Source: Acidithiobacillus acidisediminis (lineage in GTDB: Bacteria > Pseudomonadota > Gammaproteobacteria > Acidithiobacillales > Acidithiobacillaceae). Taken from it: a stretch of DNA of 64,000 nt. The DNA is taken from contig NZ_JALQCS010000001.1 of the NCBI RefSeq assembly GCF_023277115.1, positions 248,001 to 312,000 of the forward strand, in the 5' to 3' direction. Made by a program: the position numbers and the translations under genes. Every line of letters begins with the position of its first letter. Position 1 is the first letter of the stretch. The notes beneath the pieces are model-generated. The model had not been told where the DNA came from and made no database searches. It saw nothing but the letters and a program-made list of their open reading frames with translations. Positions 1 to 8,822 of this stretch are shown here, piece by piece.

Positions 1-107
1 AAGAGCTAAATAATCGCCCAAGGAAATCTTTGGGATTCCGAACGCCAGCCGAAGTAATGGCACAACAAATCAGGCACTTAAACAACAGTGTTGCACTTCA
101 AAATTGA
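1..107 (+). CDS. IS30-family transposase, C-terminal fragment (partial)
   Basis: In frame from the window edge this encodes the final residues of the IS30 transposase, ending ...NNSVALQN before a TGA. It is identical to the C-terminus of the three complete copies in the window. Only the 5' part is missing, because of the window edge, so the gene may be intact. Confidence 0.85.
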   Translation, partial: ELNNRPRKSLGFRTPAEVMAQQIRHLNNSVALQN

Positions 108-114
108 AACCGCC
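1..114 (+). mobile_element. Right end of an IS30-family element (copy A, cut by window edge)
   Basis: These bases are identical to the last 114 bases of the complete IS30-family copy at 2226-3302, including the right inverted repeat that ends in AAACCGCC. The element continues off the left edge. The three bases after it (AGG, 115-117) would be one half of a 3-bp target duplication. It is inserted in the 3' part of a Mrr-type nuclease gene. Confidence 0.9.
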
Positions 115-381
115 AGGATTTTCCTGATAGCGCTTCCTGGACTGCATCTACCCCAACCGTTCCTTGCCAACGCTTGGCTTGCACAACGATGCGTCGCTCA
201 TTTCTGGTTAGAATCAAATCTCCACCAAAATCACCAGTGGCGGGTGTCTGCTTTACCAAATAGCCCATGGCGGTGAAAAGTCCATCGAGATAGTCCTCAA
301 ATTCTGTTCCGCTCATGGCGTCGATCACGGGCATTCGTGCGTCGCCCCATCTCTTTGCCCAAATTTCAGCCTCTGCCCTAA

Positions 382-1573
382 GGAACCTCTGAACTGGCCC
401 TAAAAATCGTCGGGTTTTGCATGGCTTTTGACACACAGATCGACTTTCGGCGACGAACATCGTCATTTTCGGCCCCAGAGGGGCAAAAGGGCACCCTGCG
501 GCCTCTGCACTGGCCCATTTTTCCCTCTTTGGACGGATTACGCCTTTAGCCAGCATAGCTCTCGTCGCTTCATGTAGAGGTTGACCAGAGCAAACAGTGT
601 GGTCAGTTGAGCGCCATTCTTGGTCAGTCCTCGATAGCGGGTCTTGCGGAAGCCAAACTGGCACTTCAAGACGCGAAAGGCATGTTCCCCCCGTGCGCGA
701 AGGCGTGCCACGCTACGATTGAAGCGCTGCAGGGCTTGTAGCCCCTTTTGCTGACCCGGATAACGCCGCCGGGCGACGGCATCCTGAATGCCGTGCCCTT
801 TCAGACATTCGTGAACCTGGGGATAGTCGTAGCCTCGATCCCCCAGAACGACTGGCTCGTCGCCGGTGAGTAGGTCTTCCAACACTTGATGGTCCGGGAC
901 ATTGGCGGCCGTGACCTCAACGCTCTGGACCAGGCCTTGGGTGTCCGTCGCCACATGGGCCTTCATGCCGAAATACCACTGATTCCCTTTCTTGGTTTGA
1001 TGCATCTCCGGGTCCCGTTTGTGGTCACGGTTTTTAGTGGAGCTGGGGGCATGAATGAGGGTGGCATCCACCATCTTGCCTTCTTGGAGAATGAGGTGCG
1101 CGGCCTCCAGCAGTTCTTGGACCTCGGCAAAAATCTTTTGCGCCAAGCCGTGCTTTTCCAGCAGGCGACGAAAACGCAGAATAGTGGACTCGTCGGGGAT
1201 CAGGTCACGGCCAGTGTCGATGCCGGCAAAGGAGCGCAGCAAGGGAATTTCGTGCAGGGCTTCTTCCATGCCAGGGTCGGAGTAGGCATACCATTGCTGC
1301 AAGAAATGGATGCGCAGCATCTGTTCCAGGGGCATGGGTTTGCGTCCCCCACAGGGTCCGGCCTTGGGATAACAGGGCTCAATGAGGGCAACCAGCCGTT
1401 GCCAAGGAACCACTTGGTCCATTTCCCGGAGGAAACGCTCTCGTTTGGTCTCCTTGTGCCGACGCTCCAACCCTGCGTTTTCCGCAAACGTCATCTGCCC
1501 TGCCATGTGTATTGCCTCCGGTCCCTTGCTGCTATGGCTCAGATTATATCAGATTGAGTTGTGCAGAGATTCC
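382..1573 (-). mobile_element. IS5-family insertion sequence (1192 bp)
   Basis: The ends are imperfect inverted repeats, GGAACCTCTGAAC and GGAATCTCTGCAC (11 of 13 match). It is flanked on both sides by CTAA (378-381 and 1574-1577), the 4-bp YTAR-type target duplication expected of the IS5 family. Removing the element and one CTAA rejoins the Mrr-type reading frame exactly, which fixes the boundaries to the base. One transposase gene fills it. Confidence 0.92.
538..1506 (-). CDS. IS5-family transposase
   Basis: This 322-residue DDE transposase has an N-terminal region typical of IS5 proteins. Its catalytic acidic residues lie in MVDATLIHAP (first D), VLGDRGYDYP (second D) and ARGEHAFRVLK (E). 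The length is normal and the frame intact, so the element may still be active. The ATG at 1506 has a GGAGG about 11 bases upstream. ATG at 1494 is an alternative start. Confidence 0.93.
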   Translation of the reverse strand: MAGQMTFAENAGLERRHKETKRERFLREMDQVVPWQRLVALIEPCYPKAGPCGGRKPMPLEQMLRIHFLQQWYAYSDPGMEEALHEIPLLRSFAGIDTGRDLIPDESTILRFRRLLEKHGLAQKIFAEVQELLEAAHLILQEGKMVDATLIHAPSSTKNRDHKRDPEMHQTKKGNQWYFGMKAHVATDTQGLVQSVEVTAANVPDHQVLEDLLTGDEPVVLGDRGYDYPQVHECLKGHGIQDAVARRRYPGQQKGLQALQRFNRSVARLRARGEHAFRVLKCQFGFRKTRYRGLTKNGAQLTTLFALVNLYMKRRELCWLKA

Positions 1574-1757
1574 CTAATGCAATCAGCTTTTTCAATGCGC
1601 GCGTTCAAAAACTGTATCGTTTGGTCAATGGGGTTATTCTTCTGCTGTTTTGGTGGTTCACAAACCATAACCTGTAACTTCTTTTTTCGACGGTTCTGGT
1701 AGTATCGAATGCAGAAGTAGGATACAACCCCGAAAACGATAATTATCCATAAGCTAT

Positions 1758-2225
1758 TCATGATTTAGCCTGCTTCTGGCGCCATTCTTCTAAAGTGATC
1801 TTGCGCTCTGATATTTGCTGCATAAGTGTCACAGAAAGATCTGCGAGAGCATCCCCGCCATCCGCATCGGCCTCCTCAACCCTTTTCATCAGCATAAAAT
1901 AATCGTCAGCATGGAGAGCCTCAAGTTCTCTGCTAATCTCATCAATGCGACGACGCATCTGTGCGAGCTTTCTGATGACCTTTATCATCCTAGATCCAAC
2001 ATCTTCACCCTTGATACTTTCAGGGTCCTCTCCGAATTCGGTAATTATGGTCTGGATGGTTGCCAAGTCACACTGCTCATAGGCTAGGTTTAACCTGGTC
2101 ATAAAGGTGTGGCGTCGTTCCTTTTCTGTTTGGTCGGTAGCAAGGTCTGGGTGCATCATCTTTGCCCCCGTGCGAAACGCCTGCTTAACCTCTCGTGTCG
2201 GTTCTTTGGGAGGACCGGATAGCTG
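1758..2225 (-). pseudogene. J-domain (DnaJ-like) protein gene, 5'-truncated by IS30
   Basis: The surviving C-terminal ~155 residues begin at the edge of the IS30 copy (2226). They include the end of a J-domain: REVKQAFRTGAKMMHPD with the HPD motif that stimulates DnaK ATPase, then helix III (TRLNLAYEQCD). A charged, probably coiled-coil region (MRRRIDEISRELEALH) and a C-terminal helix follow. There is no Gly/Phe or zinc-binding region, so this is not canonical DnaJ. The stop overlaps the start of the Mrr-type gene by ATGA. The missing N-terminal part is not on the other side of the IS30 copy, so it was lost or moved by rearrangement. Confidence 0.75.
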
Positions 2226-3302
2226 GGCGCGCTCAAAAATGAAATGCAACACCTGTGGTCCAAAGGGGCCGGAGGTGGAAGATGGGCAGCAAGTACCAGC
2301 AGTTGAGCATGGATGAGAGAAATCGATTGCAGAGAGGATTGAACCAAGGGATGAGCCTGCGGGCCGTGGCGAGAGAGTTACAGCGCCCCCCAAGCACCTT
2401 GAGTCGGGAGTATCGCAGAGGCTGGGTGGGCAACAGCTATGACGCCGTAGCGGGGCGGGAGACGGTGTGGGCAAGGAGGCGGCGGGGAACGCGCAAGCTG
2501 GTGGCCGGCAATGCCTTGACCGAACGGGTCACCGCCACCATCCTGGAGCGGAAGTGGTCGCCGGAACAGGTGGCCGGGAGGCTGCGTGTGGAACACCCCG
2601 AGGACAAGTCCCAACAGGTCAGTCACGAAACGATCTACCAGTATATCTATGCCCACCCCGCAGGAGAGCTGAAGGCGGCACTCATCGATGCGCTGCGCCA
2701 AGGGCACCAGAAGCGCCGCCCCCGCAGTCGAGGCAAGGACCGCCGCGGTGGCATACGGAACATGCGTTCCATCCGCGAGCGGCCCGCAGAGGCCGAGGGT
2801 CGGGAGGTACCAGGCCATTGGGAAGGGGATCTCATCAAGGGGGCTTTCAACGGCAGTGCCATCGGCACACTGGTCGATCGGAGCAGCCGTTTCGTGATCC
2901 TGGCACGGGTCGATGACGCCACAGCGGAATCGATTCTGGAGGGCTTTACCAGGCGGCTACGCACTCTGCCCAAAGCGTTTCGACAGACCCTGACCTACGA
3001 CCAGGGGCGAGAGATGGCCCGGCATCAGGAACTGGAGCAACGGGTGAGTATTCGGGTGTTTTTCGCTGATCCCCACAGTCCATGGCAACGCCCCACGAAC
3101 GAAAATACCAATGGCCTGCTGCGGCAATATTTCCCCAAAGGGACGGATTTATCGGGATATTCGCAGCGGCACTTGACGCGGGTAGCGGAAGAGCTAAATA
3201 ATCGCCCAAGGAAATCTTTGGGATTCCGAACGCCAGCCGAAGTAATGGCACAACAAATCAGGCACTTAAACAACAGTGTTGCACTTCAAAATTGAAACCG
3301 CC
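2226..3302 (+). mobile_element. IS30-family insertion sequence, copy B (1077 bp)
   Basis: The boundaries come from comparison with two other full copies. The left end is GGCGCGCTCAAAAATG and the right end, read inward, is GGCGGTTTCAATTTTG; these are imperfect inverted repeats of about 25 bp. Unlike copies C and D, the flanking triplets differ (CTG at 2223-2225, CCT at 3303-3305). The J-domain gene on the left does not continue on the right, which suggests recombination between IS copies. Confidence 0.92.
2282..3295 (+). CDS. IS30-family transposase (copy B)
   Basis: This 337-residue IS30-type transposase has an N-terminal helix-turn-helix (SMDERNRLQRGLNQGMSLRA). Its DDE catalytic core has acidic residues in HWEGDLIKGA, LTYDQGREMA and PTNENTNGLLRQYFPKGTDL; the last is the characteristic IS30 signature. 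I chose ATG at 2282 because a GGAGG lies about 8 bases upstream; in-frame GTG at 2255 is a weaker option. The protein is identical in all three complete copies, implying recent spread. Confidence 0.95.
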   Translation: MGSKYQQLSMDERNRLQRGLNQGMSLRAVARELQRPPSTLSREYRRGWVGNSYDAVAGRETVWARRRRGTRKLVAGNALTERVTATILERKWSPEQVAGRLRVEHPEDKSQQVSHETIYQYIYAHPAGELKAALIDALRQGHQKRRPRSRGKDRRGGIRNMRSIRERPAEAEGREVPGHWEGDLIKGAFNGSAIGTLVDRSSRFVILARVDDATAESILEGFTRRLRTLPKAFRQTLTYDQGREMARHQELEQRVSIRVFFADPHSPWQRPTNENTNGLLRQYFPKGTDLSGYSQRHLTRVAEELNNRPRKSLGFRTPAEVMAQQIRHLNNSVALQN

Positions 3303-3392
3303 CCTTGCTTGTCCTCGCTCATTAGCTTTCCTCACACTCACTATAGCTACAAATAATTCGCAAGTCCTATAGCGTAAGTACCCTTCCCGCGC

Positions 3393-4835
3393 TCACTGAG
3401 AGGCACGGCCGTAGACATCGTCAAAACGCACGATATCGTCTTCTCCCAAATACTCTCCGCTTTGCACTTCGATCATCACCAAATCCACGACGCCAGGGTT
3501 GATCAAGCGATGCGCGTTTCCCGCCGGGATGTAGGTTGACTCATTGGTCAGTACCAGCCGTTCTTCCTCGCCATTGACAATTTTCGCGGTGCCGGAAACC
3601 ACAATCCAATGCTCACTCCGGTGGTGATGCATCTGCAGAGATAGGGCGGCTCCGGGTTTGACGAGAATCCGTTTGATCTTGAAGCGCGGCCCTTCCTCCA
3701 GGACGGTATACGTACCCCAGGGGCGATAAACCGTTCGGTGCAGATCAAAACTCTCATGCCCACGACGCTTCAGCTCTGTAACAATCTTTTTGACCTCCTG
3801 GTCGCGATCTTTGTGAGCGACCAAGAGTGCGTCTGGGGTATCCACCACAACCAGGTCATCGACTCCCAGCAAAGCGGTCAGCCGTACTTGGCCATGGACA
3901 ATGCAATTTTTGCTGTCCTGGACGACACTCTCACCCAGCACGCGATTCCCTGCGTCATCCAGATCCATCAACTGCCCAAACGCGCTCCAAGAGCCAATGT
4001 CGCTCCAGGTGAAGGCAGCAGGAACCATCGCCACATTCTCTGCGCGCTCCATGACGGCATAGTCGATGGAAATATCCTCAAGAGTCGCAAAGTCTGCCGC
4101 CATCTCACAAAAGTCACTCGACCGGCGCCCCTTTTCCCATGCCTCGCGCACGCCATTCAACAAAGCTGGCTGCCACCGCTCCATCGCCTGCAAAAACACA
4201 TCGGCACGCATGCAAAACATGCCACTGTTCCAAAAATGCCGACCGTCGACCAAAAAGGCCTTTGCGGTGGAGGCATCTGGCTTTTCAACAAAACGACGCA
4301 CCGCAAAGCCCACCTCCGCACTAGCCAAAACCAACGCCTCGCCGGCCTCGATATAACCGTAGCCCGTCTCTGGGCGACTCGGCTGGACGCCAAATGTCAC
4401 TAGGTACCCTTCACTGGCGAGTGTCGCAGCATTTGCAACGGCTGCCGCAAATGCTTCTTGATCCTGAATCAGGTGGTCTGCCGGCAACACCAAGAGCAAT
4501 GATTCTTCACCATTGTTCGCCGCCGCTTCAAACGCAGCAGCAGTAATGGCTGGAGCGGTATTTCGGCCTTCCGGCTCGAGCAGAAAATTGGCATTTACCA
4601 GGCCATTTTTCGCGTACTGCGCATAGATATCCCGTGTCTGAAAATAATATTCACGATTGGTTACCGTTAGCCACCGCTCGACTCCTGGCAGCATCAAGGC
4701 GCGCTGCAGAGTCTTGCCAAGCAGCGTCTCTCCGTCTGGCAGCGTCAAGAATGGCTTTGGATAACTCCGGCGCGATAGCGGCCAGAGACGAGTTCCAGCT
4801 CCACCAGCAACAATCACCGGCAATACACTTTTCAT
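3393..4835 (-). CDS. manC: Mannose-1-phosphate guanylyltransferase / mannose-6-phosphate isomerase
   Basis: This 480-residue bifunctional ManC/XanB/AlgA-type enzyme makes GDP-mannose for polysaccharide synthesis. The N-terminal nucleotidyltransferase begins with VIVAGGAGTRLWPLSRRSYPK, holding the GGxGxRLxPLS and PK motifs; FVEKP follows further on. The C-terminal cupin isomerase domain has QMHHHRSEHW, with metal-binding histidines. The length is typical. It is the last gene of the minus-strand polysaccharide cluster, 15 bases after the ligase gene. No GDP-mannose-modifying genes are in the window. Confidence 0.93.
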   Translation of the reverse strand: MKSVLPVIVAGGAGTRLWPLSRRSYPKPFLTLPDGETLLGKTLQRALMLPGVERWLTVTNREYYFQTRDIYAQYAKNGLVNANFLLEPEGRNTAPAITAAAFEAAANNGEESLLLVLPADHLIQDQEAFAAAVANAATLASEGYLVTFGVQPSRPETGYGYIEAGEALVLASAEVGFAVRRFVEKPDASTAKAFLVDGRHFWNSGMFCMRADVFLQAMERWQPALLNGVREAWEKGRRSSDFCEMAADFATLEDISIDYAVMERAENVAMVPAAFTWSDIGSWSAFGQLMDLDDAGNRVLGESVVQDSKNCIVHGQVRLTALLGVDDLVVVDTPDALLVAHKDRDQEVKKIVTELKRRGHESFDLHRTVYRPWGTYTVLEEGPRFKIKRILVKPGAALSLQMHHHRSEHWIVVSGTAKIVNGEEERLVLTNESTYIPAGNAHRLINPGVVDLVMIEVQSGEYLGEDDIVRFDDVYGRASQ

Positions 4836-4850
4836 ACAGTCCTTCCTTCG

Positions 4851-6887
4851 TCATCCATCAGACGTACTTCGCGCTTTATGCCCAATTTGCCGCAACAGGT
4901 CCAGGGCCGGGGCAAAATCCGGCTGATCCTTCAGGCTTGCCTGCAGGCTGTGGATGGCCGCCGGGGCATCGTGGGCTAGTTGCCACTGGTCGCGGGCAAT
5001 GACCCATTCCAGCACCGCTCGCGGCTCGGGGAAGAGTGGTCGCGCCAGACCGGCTTCTAAAAAGGCGATGCCGCCTTGGACATCGCCACGAGCGAAAAAG
5101 GCGTTGCTGGCGATCTCACTGCGCAGATTGATGCTTTCGGGCTCGATAGCCAGCCCCTTGCGCCAAGCCAGCAAGGCCTTGTCCCGCGCCTGGGTGGGCG
5201 ACAGGCCCAGAATCGCAGCATTCTGGCTGTAGACATTGCCGATGGCGTTATAGACCCCCGCCTGCCGGGTGATACCTACCAGCGATTGGCGATATTGCTG
5301 CAAGGCCGCCTCCAGCAGCACCCGCTTCTGCGCCTCGGGCATTGCCCGGTCCGTCACCGCCAGGTTCTGGTAAGCATTGCCCATATAGACCCAGGGCTGG
5401 GTGGCCAGAGGCCGCGCCACTTCCAAAAAGCGCGCGGCACGCATCAAAAACACCGCCCGCGTGTTGGCATTGGGCAGGAAGGTATTGAGCCAGCCATTGG
5501 CGCTGAACAGTCCGTAGACCGCCGCATCCAGGGCCAGAAACCAGATTACCGCGGCAATCACCAAGACCAGCGCCAGGCGTGGGATGCTCGCATGGATGAT
5601 ACCCATGCGCGGCAGCAGCGGCGCCGTCTCCTCACCCGAACCATACAGATGCCAGGCCATGGCCAGGAAGAGCCCACCCAGGATGCTCAGGGGCAGGTTG
5701 TAAAAAATGAAATTGCCCAAAGCATGGCCGGTGATGGCAAAGACCCCCAGGACTAGGCCAATGGCCCAGTAGCGGCGCGCTTCCGTAATGACCAGGCTCC
5801 GGCCCGCACGAAAGATCAACTTGTAGAGGGCGTACATCAGCGCCCCAGCAAAGGCCAGCAAAAACCCCAGGTTGATCACGCCACCCTCGGCCAGATATTC
5901 GATGTAGTCGTTATGGGCGTAGGTTCCCGCCGAGGCCAGTTCTCCCGGCAAACGGTAGGCAGGATAGTAGAGGAAATAGCTGCCCAGGCCGGTGCCCAGG
6001 TAGGGATGGGCGAGGAAGATGTGCCAGGTGGCAATCCACATCAGGCCGCGGGAGACGGTACTTGCCTGGGACGCAATGAAACCTGGCGCTAAATGCCCAA
6101 TCATGTCGTAATGATGCAGATAGCCAAAGAGGGCATAACTGGCCAAGACCATACCCCAAACCAAGGCCATGCGAGGCCAGTATTTTGGCGTCTTGCGCAA
6201 CGCAACCATGGCGATCGCCATGGTAAAGACCCACGCTAGGGCACCCCCGCGACTGTAGGTTGCCCAAAAGGCAAAGGTGAGGAACAGCAGGGTCAGGAGT
6301 AGGAACAGGGCGTAAGCATCAACACCCTTGCCCTGCCGTTGCCCGTCTCGGTGGAAGTAACGGAACAGAACAGGGAAGTAGAGCAGGTTCATCCAGGCAG
6401 CGAAGCTGTTGGTGTCCATGAGGGGGCCCTTGACCCGCAACACAAACTCGGCTTCCCCGCGATCCATCGCTGAAAAATATTGGCTTAAAGCTAGGAAACT
6501 CAAGACCCAAGCGAGTAGCAATACCCCATGCCACAACCAAGGCATGATGCGTTCTCGCTCCGTTGGCAACATGCAGGCGTAGCCCAAAAACGCCAATGGG
6601 AGCGAGCCCAAGGTCCAAAAATAGAACCAACTACTGTAGGGCTCAGTGCTCCAGAACAAGGTCAGCCAGAACCAGACAAACCAGACGAGCATGAAGAGGG
6701 GCACGAATCCCTTTGGCCAGGGCAAACCCGCCCCCAAGCGCGGCCATAGCGCCGCACCGACCCAGAGCAGCAAGAATGCCGAACTCAAGACCAGCAAGGG
6801 GATGACCTGCCCGTTATAGTACCAACTGCTCAGGTAGGCGAGCAGCGGAAGTGCGATAAGAATGGGGGAGCGCAGCAAGAAATTCAT
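4851..6887 (-). CDS. O-antigen ligase / Wzy_C-family membrane protein with C-terminal TPR-like region
   Basis: This is a 678-residue protein. Residues 1 to ~460 form about 12 hydrophobic membrane segments. A periplasmic loop carries YLGTGLGSYFLYYP and AHNDYIEYLAEGG, which match the conserved H-N-D-Y/E region of WaaL/PglL-type ligases. The last ~200 residues are soluble and helical with TPR-like repeats (QQYRQSLVGITRQAGVYNAIG and others). Such proteins transfer polyprenyl-linked glycans to lipid A core or protein, or polymerise them. The cluster has a separate Wzy (8800-9999), so ligase is preferred, but O-oligosaccharyltransferase is possible. Confidence 0.75.
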   Translation of the reverse strand: MNFLLRSPILIALPLLAYLSSWYYNGQVIPLLVLSSAFLLLWVGAALWPRLGAGLPWPKGFVPLFMLVWFVWFWLTLFWSTEPYSSWFYFWTLGSLPLAFLGYACMLPTERERIMPWLWHGVLLLAWVLSFLALSQYFSAMDRGEAEFVLRVKGPLMDTNSFAAWMNLLYFPVLFRYFHRDGQRQGKGVDAYALFLLLTLLFLTFAFWATYSRGGALAWVFTMAIAMVALRKTPKYWPRMALVWGMVLASYALFGYLHHYDMIGHLAPGFIASQASTVSRGLMWIATWHIFLAHPYLGTGLGSYFLYYPAYRLPGELASAGTYAHNDYIEYLAEGGVINLGFLLAFAGALMYALYKLIFRAGRSLVITEARRYWAIGLVLGVFAITGHALGNFIFYNLPLSILGGLFLAMAWHLYGSGEETAPLLPRMGIIHASIPRLALVLVIAAVIWFLALDAAVYGLFSANGWLNTFLPNANTRAVFLMRAARFLEVARPLATQPWVYMGNAYQNLAVTDRAMPEAQKRVLLEAALQQYRQSLVGITRQAGVYNAIGNVYSQNAAILGLSPTQARDKALLAWRKGLAIEPESINLRSEIASNAFFARGDVQGGIAFLEAGLARPLFPEPRAVLEWVIARDQWQLAHDAPAAIHSLQASLKDQPDFAPALDLLRQIGHKARSTSDG

Positions 6888-6992
6888 GGGACCCTGATCG
6901 GTTTAAGAAACGGCACGTCACGCAAGATAGACGGGACCAAGCGATTTTGCCAACAACTCGGTCAGGCGGGTATCAGGCCAGCCGGTCCCTTA

Positions 6993-7928
6993 TCATTGGT
7001 CCTTCCAATATCCACGATGCATACTGAGCTTCTGCTTGATGGACAGTGGCAACCGTTGTGAATGCTGTCCGATCTTGTAGCCAATAAGTTTTGCCGCCGT
7101 ACGAACGACCGCCGACGGCAACAGCCACGGAGCACGACGCGCAAGATAAGCAAACTCTGAACGCACAAAGCGGGCCCCCTCACCTTCAGGCTTGCCGAAT
7201 TCTTCCAAGATCCAATGCTGGTCTTGGTGCAGAACGCCAATATCGAAATATCGCTTGAACTCTTGCCGGATGGTGTAGGCATGGGAGTGATAGACTTGGG
7301 CATCTGCCTGATAAGCAACGAGCCATCCAGCCTGTAGCATGCGTGCTGCGACTACCATGTCTTCCCCCAGGATAAGCTTCTTGGGGAATCCACCAACTTG
7401 CATAAGCGCTGCCCTGCGGTAGGCTGAGAAAGAATTAGAGATAAATGCTGCTTTTATACCATATCTAGATTTATCATCAAAGCTACGAACATGAGATTGA
7501 TCTGGGTAATTGAAAAGTCGCACATGTGCTTCCACAGCTCCAGCCCCAGGTCTTGGCAGCTGGCGCCCGTATACTGCTCCTACGTGAGGGTCATCAAACG
7601 CTGCCACTAGCCGAGAAACAGCCTTTTGATCTGCGAGCACTGCATCCTGAGTTAGGTAAACAAAAATATCGAAGTCCTGGCATATTTCAACAACCATCTG
7701 TCGGGTGCCGCCATGATCAAATTCACCTTGAACTATAGATATAATTTCATAAGAATAGCTCTTCGCAATATCTAAAGACCCATCGGACGAGCCGGAATCA
7801 ACGATACACACATGTTCTTGCCGAGGCTCCTGTTGCGATAATGCGAACAAACAGTTCACAAATAGCTGGCCCCCATTCCACACAGGCATGACAATCAACA
7901 GCTTAATTTTTTCCAAAATTAACTCCAT
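6993..7928 (-). CDS. GT2-family glycosyltransferase, probable rhamnosyltransferase
   Basis: This 311-residue cytoplasmic GT-A-fold transferase has an N-terminal nucleotide-sugar region LLIVMPVWNGG, then CIVDSGSSDGSL. QGEFDHGGTRQ follows; the F-(D/N)-HGGTR motif is characteristic of dTDP-rhamnosyltransferases of the GT2 family. VYLTQDAVLAD holds the DxD-equivalent. The C-terminus is basic. It lies in the polysaccharide operon between another GT2 gene and the ligase, with a 33-base gap from the upstream gene. The sugar specificity is inferred. Confidence 0.78.
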   Translation of the reverse strand: MELILEKIKLLIVMPVWNGGQLFVNCLFALSQQEPRQEHVCIVDSGSSDGSLDIAKSYSYEIISIVQGEFDHGGTRQMVVEICQDFDIFVYLTQDAVLADQKAVSRLVAAFDDPHVGAVYGRQLPRPGAGAVEAHVRLFNYPDQSHVRSFDDKSRYGIKAAFISNSFSAYRRAALMQVGGFPKKLILGEDMVVAARMLQAGWLVAYQADAQVYHSHAYTIRQEFKRYFDIGVLHQDQHWILEEFGKPEGEGARFVRSEFAYLARRAPWLLPSAVVRTAAKLIGYKIGQHSQRLPLSIKQKLSMHRGYWKDQ

Positions 7929-7961
7929 CCATACAACTAATAACTCGCGACGGAACGAGGA

Positions 7962-8822
7962 TTAATAAAACAATCTATTAATTGAGTAATAAGCTTTTAT
8001 CGCAACCCACATGACAAACGGCATCTTCATCCCAGCCGCACGGGCTTGGCGGTAGACCGATACAATATTTTCAATCGTCAGACCCAGATTAAAGATTTTT
8101 CCACCCACATGCCTAAGTCCATATTTTTGATGTCCTATTGTGTTACTTTGGTGCTGCCGATACCTGATCGTGGGCAGATCAACAAACGCGACGCTTCCAC
8201 CTGCTTGCAGAGTCTTCAAACCAATCCACCAATCATGCATTATAGCTTCTTCCGGCATGCAATGCCCCAACTCCGCAGCCTTTTTATTGATCAGCATAGT
8301 GCATCCAGTAATGTTATTAACAAAAAAAAGTAAATTTTTATCTTTACTGTTTTTTCTTAGCCTCTGCGACCAAAACATAGACGGTGAGATTATATCAAGA
8401 TTCTGATCAACCACCTCAAGATCAGTGTGAACAATTATTGGCACGTCAACATAAGCCTTCTCTGCTGCCATCATTGCATCAAGACTCACCTCTATTTTCT
8501 TATCCATCCATACGTCATCCTGATCACAAAACATAACATATTGAGACCGAGAGATTTGAAGCAGGTGTTGGAAGTTTCTCTTTGCGCTACCAAAACTTAT
8601 TCCATCATTGATTATGAAAATTTTTTCTGGATTATTCCTCCTAAACTCTTCAACAATCACCATAGTAGCATCCGACGAACTGTCATCATGAACCATAAGA
8701 CGCCAGCCCGTATATGTCTGCGCTAAAATTGACTGTATCAGCTCTCGCACATACCGCTCACCATTATATGTTGCCAAAAGAATATCTATCGAGCACACCT
8801 TATATGACCTTAAAAGAGCCAA
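7962..8822 (-). CDS. GT2-family glycosyltransferase
   Basis: This 286-residue transferase has the GT-A core: IDILLATYNGERYVRELIQS, then VHDDSSSDAT, then MFCDQDDVWMDKK, which holds the QDD metal/nucleotide motif. HDWWIGL in the acceptor half is typical of rhamnosyl- and glucosyl-transferases of the RgpB/WbbL-like group. Its start overlaps the end of the wzy gene by 23 bases, so the genes are coupled. The gene is AT-rich compared with housekeeping genes of the window, as is common for horizontally acquired glycan genes. Donor sugar is not determinable. Confidence 0.78.
   Translation of the reverse strand: MALLRSYKVCSIDILLATYNGERYVRELIQSILAQTYTGWRLMVHDDSSSDATMVIVEEFRRNNPEKIFIINDGISFGSAKRNFQHLLQISRSQYVMFCDQDDVWMDKKIEVSLDAMMAAEKAYVDVPIIVHTDLEVVDQNLDIISPSMFWSQRLRKNSKDKNLLFFVNNITGCTMLINKKAAELGHCMPEEAIMHDWWIGLKTLQAGGSVAFVDLPTIRYRQHQSNTIGHQKYGLRHVGGKIFNLGLTIENIVSVYRQARAAGMKMPFVMWVAIKAYYSINRLFY

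Larger units (their letters stand above)
115..1761 (-). pseudogene. Membrane-anchored Mrr-type restriction endonuclease gene, split by IS5 and truncated by IS30
   Basis: Two pieces join in frame when the IS5-family element at 382-1573 and one CTAA duplication are removed. The first piece starts with ATG at 1761. It encodes a short N-terminus with one membrane segment (residues about 3-20), a basic stretch (NRRKKK) and a predicted helical linker. The second piece (381-115) encodes a Mrr_cat-like domain: GTEFEDYL, then GDFGGDLIL, then VVQAKRW, the D-(Q/E)-x-K nuclease core. The 3' end is cut at base 114 by an IS30 copy just after EALSGKS. Mrr-like enzymes cut DNA, often modified or foreign DNA. 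The ATG overlaps the stop of the upstream J-domain gene (ATGA), so the two were probably translationally coupled. It is broken twice and presumably inactive. Confidence 0.8.
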
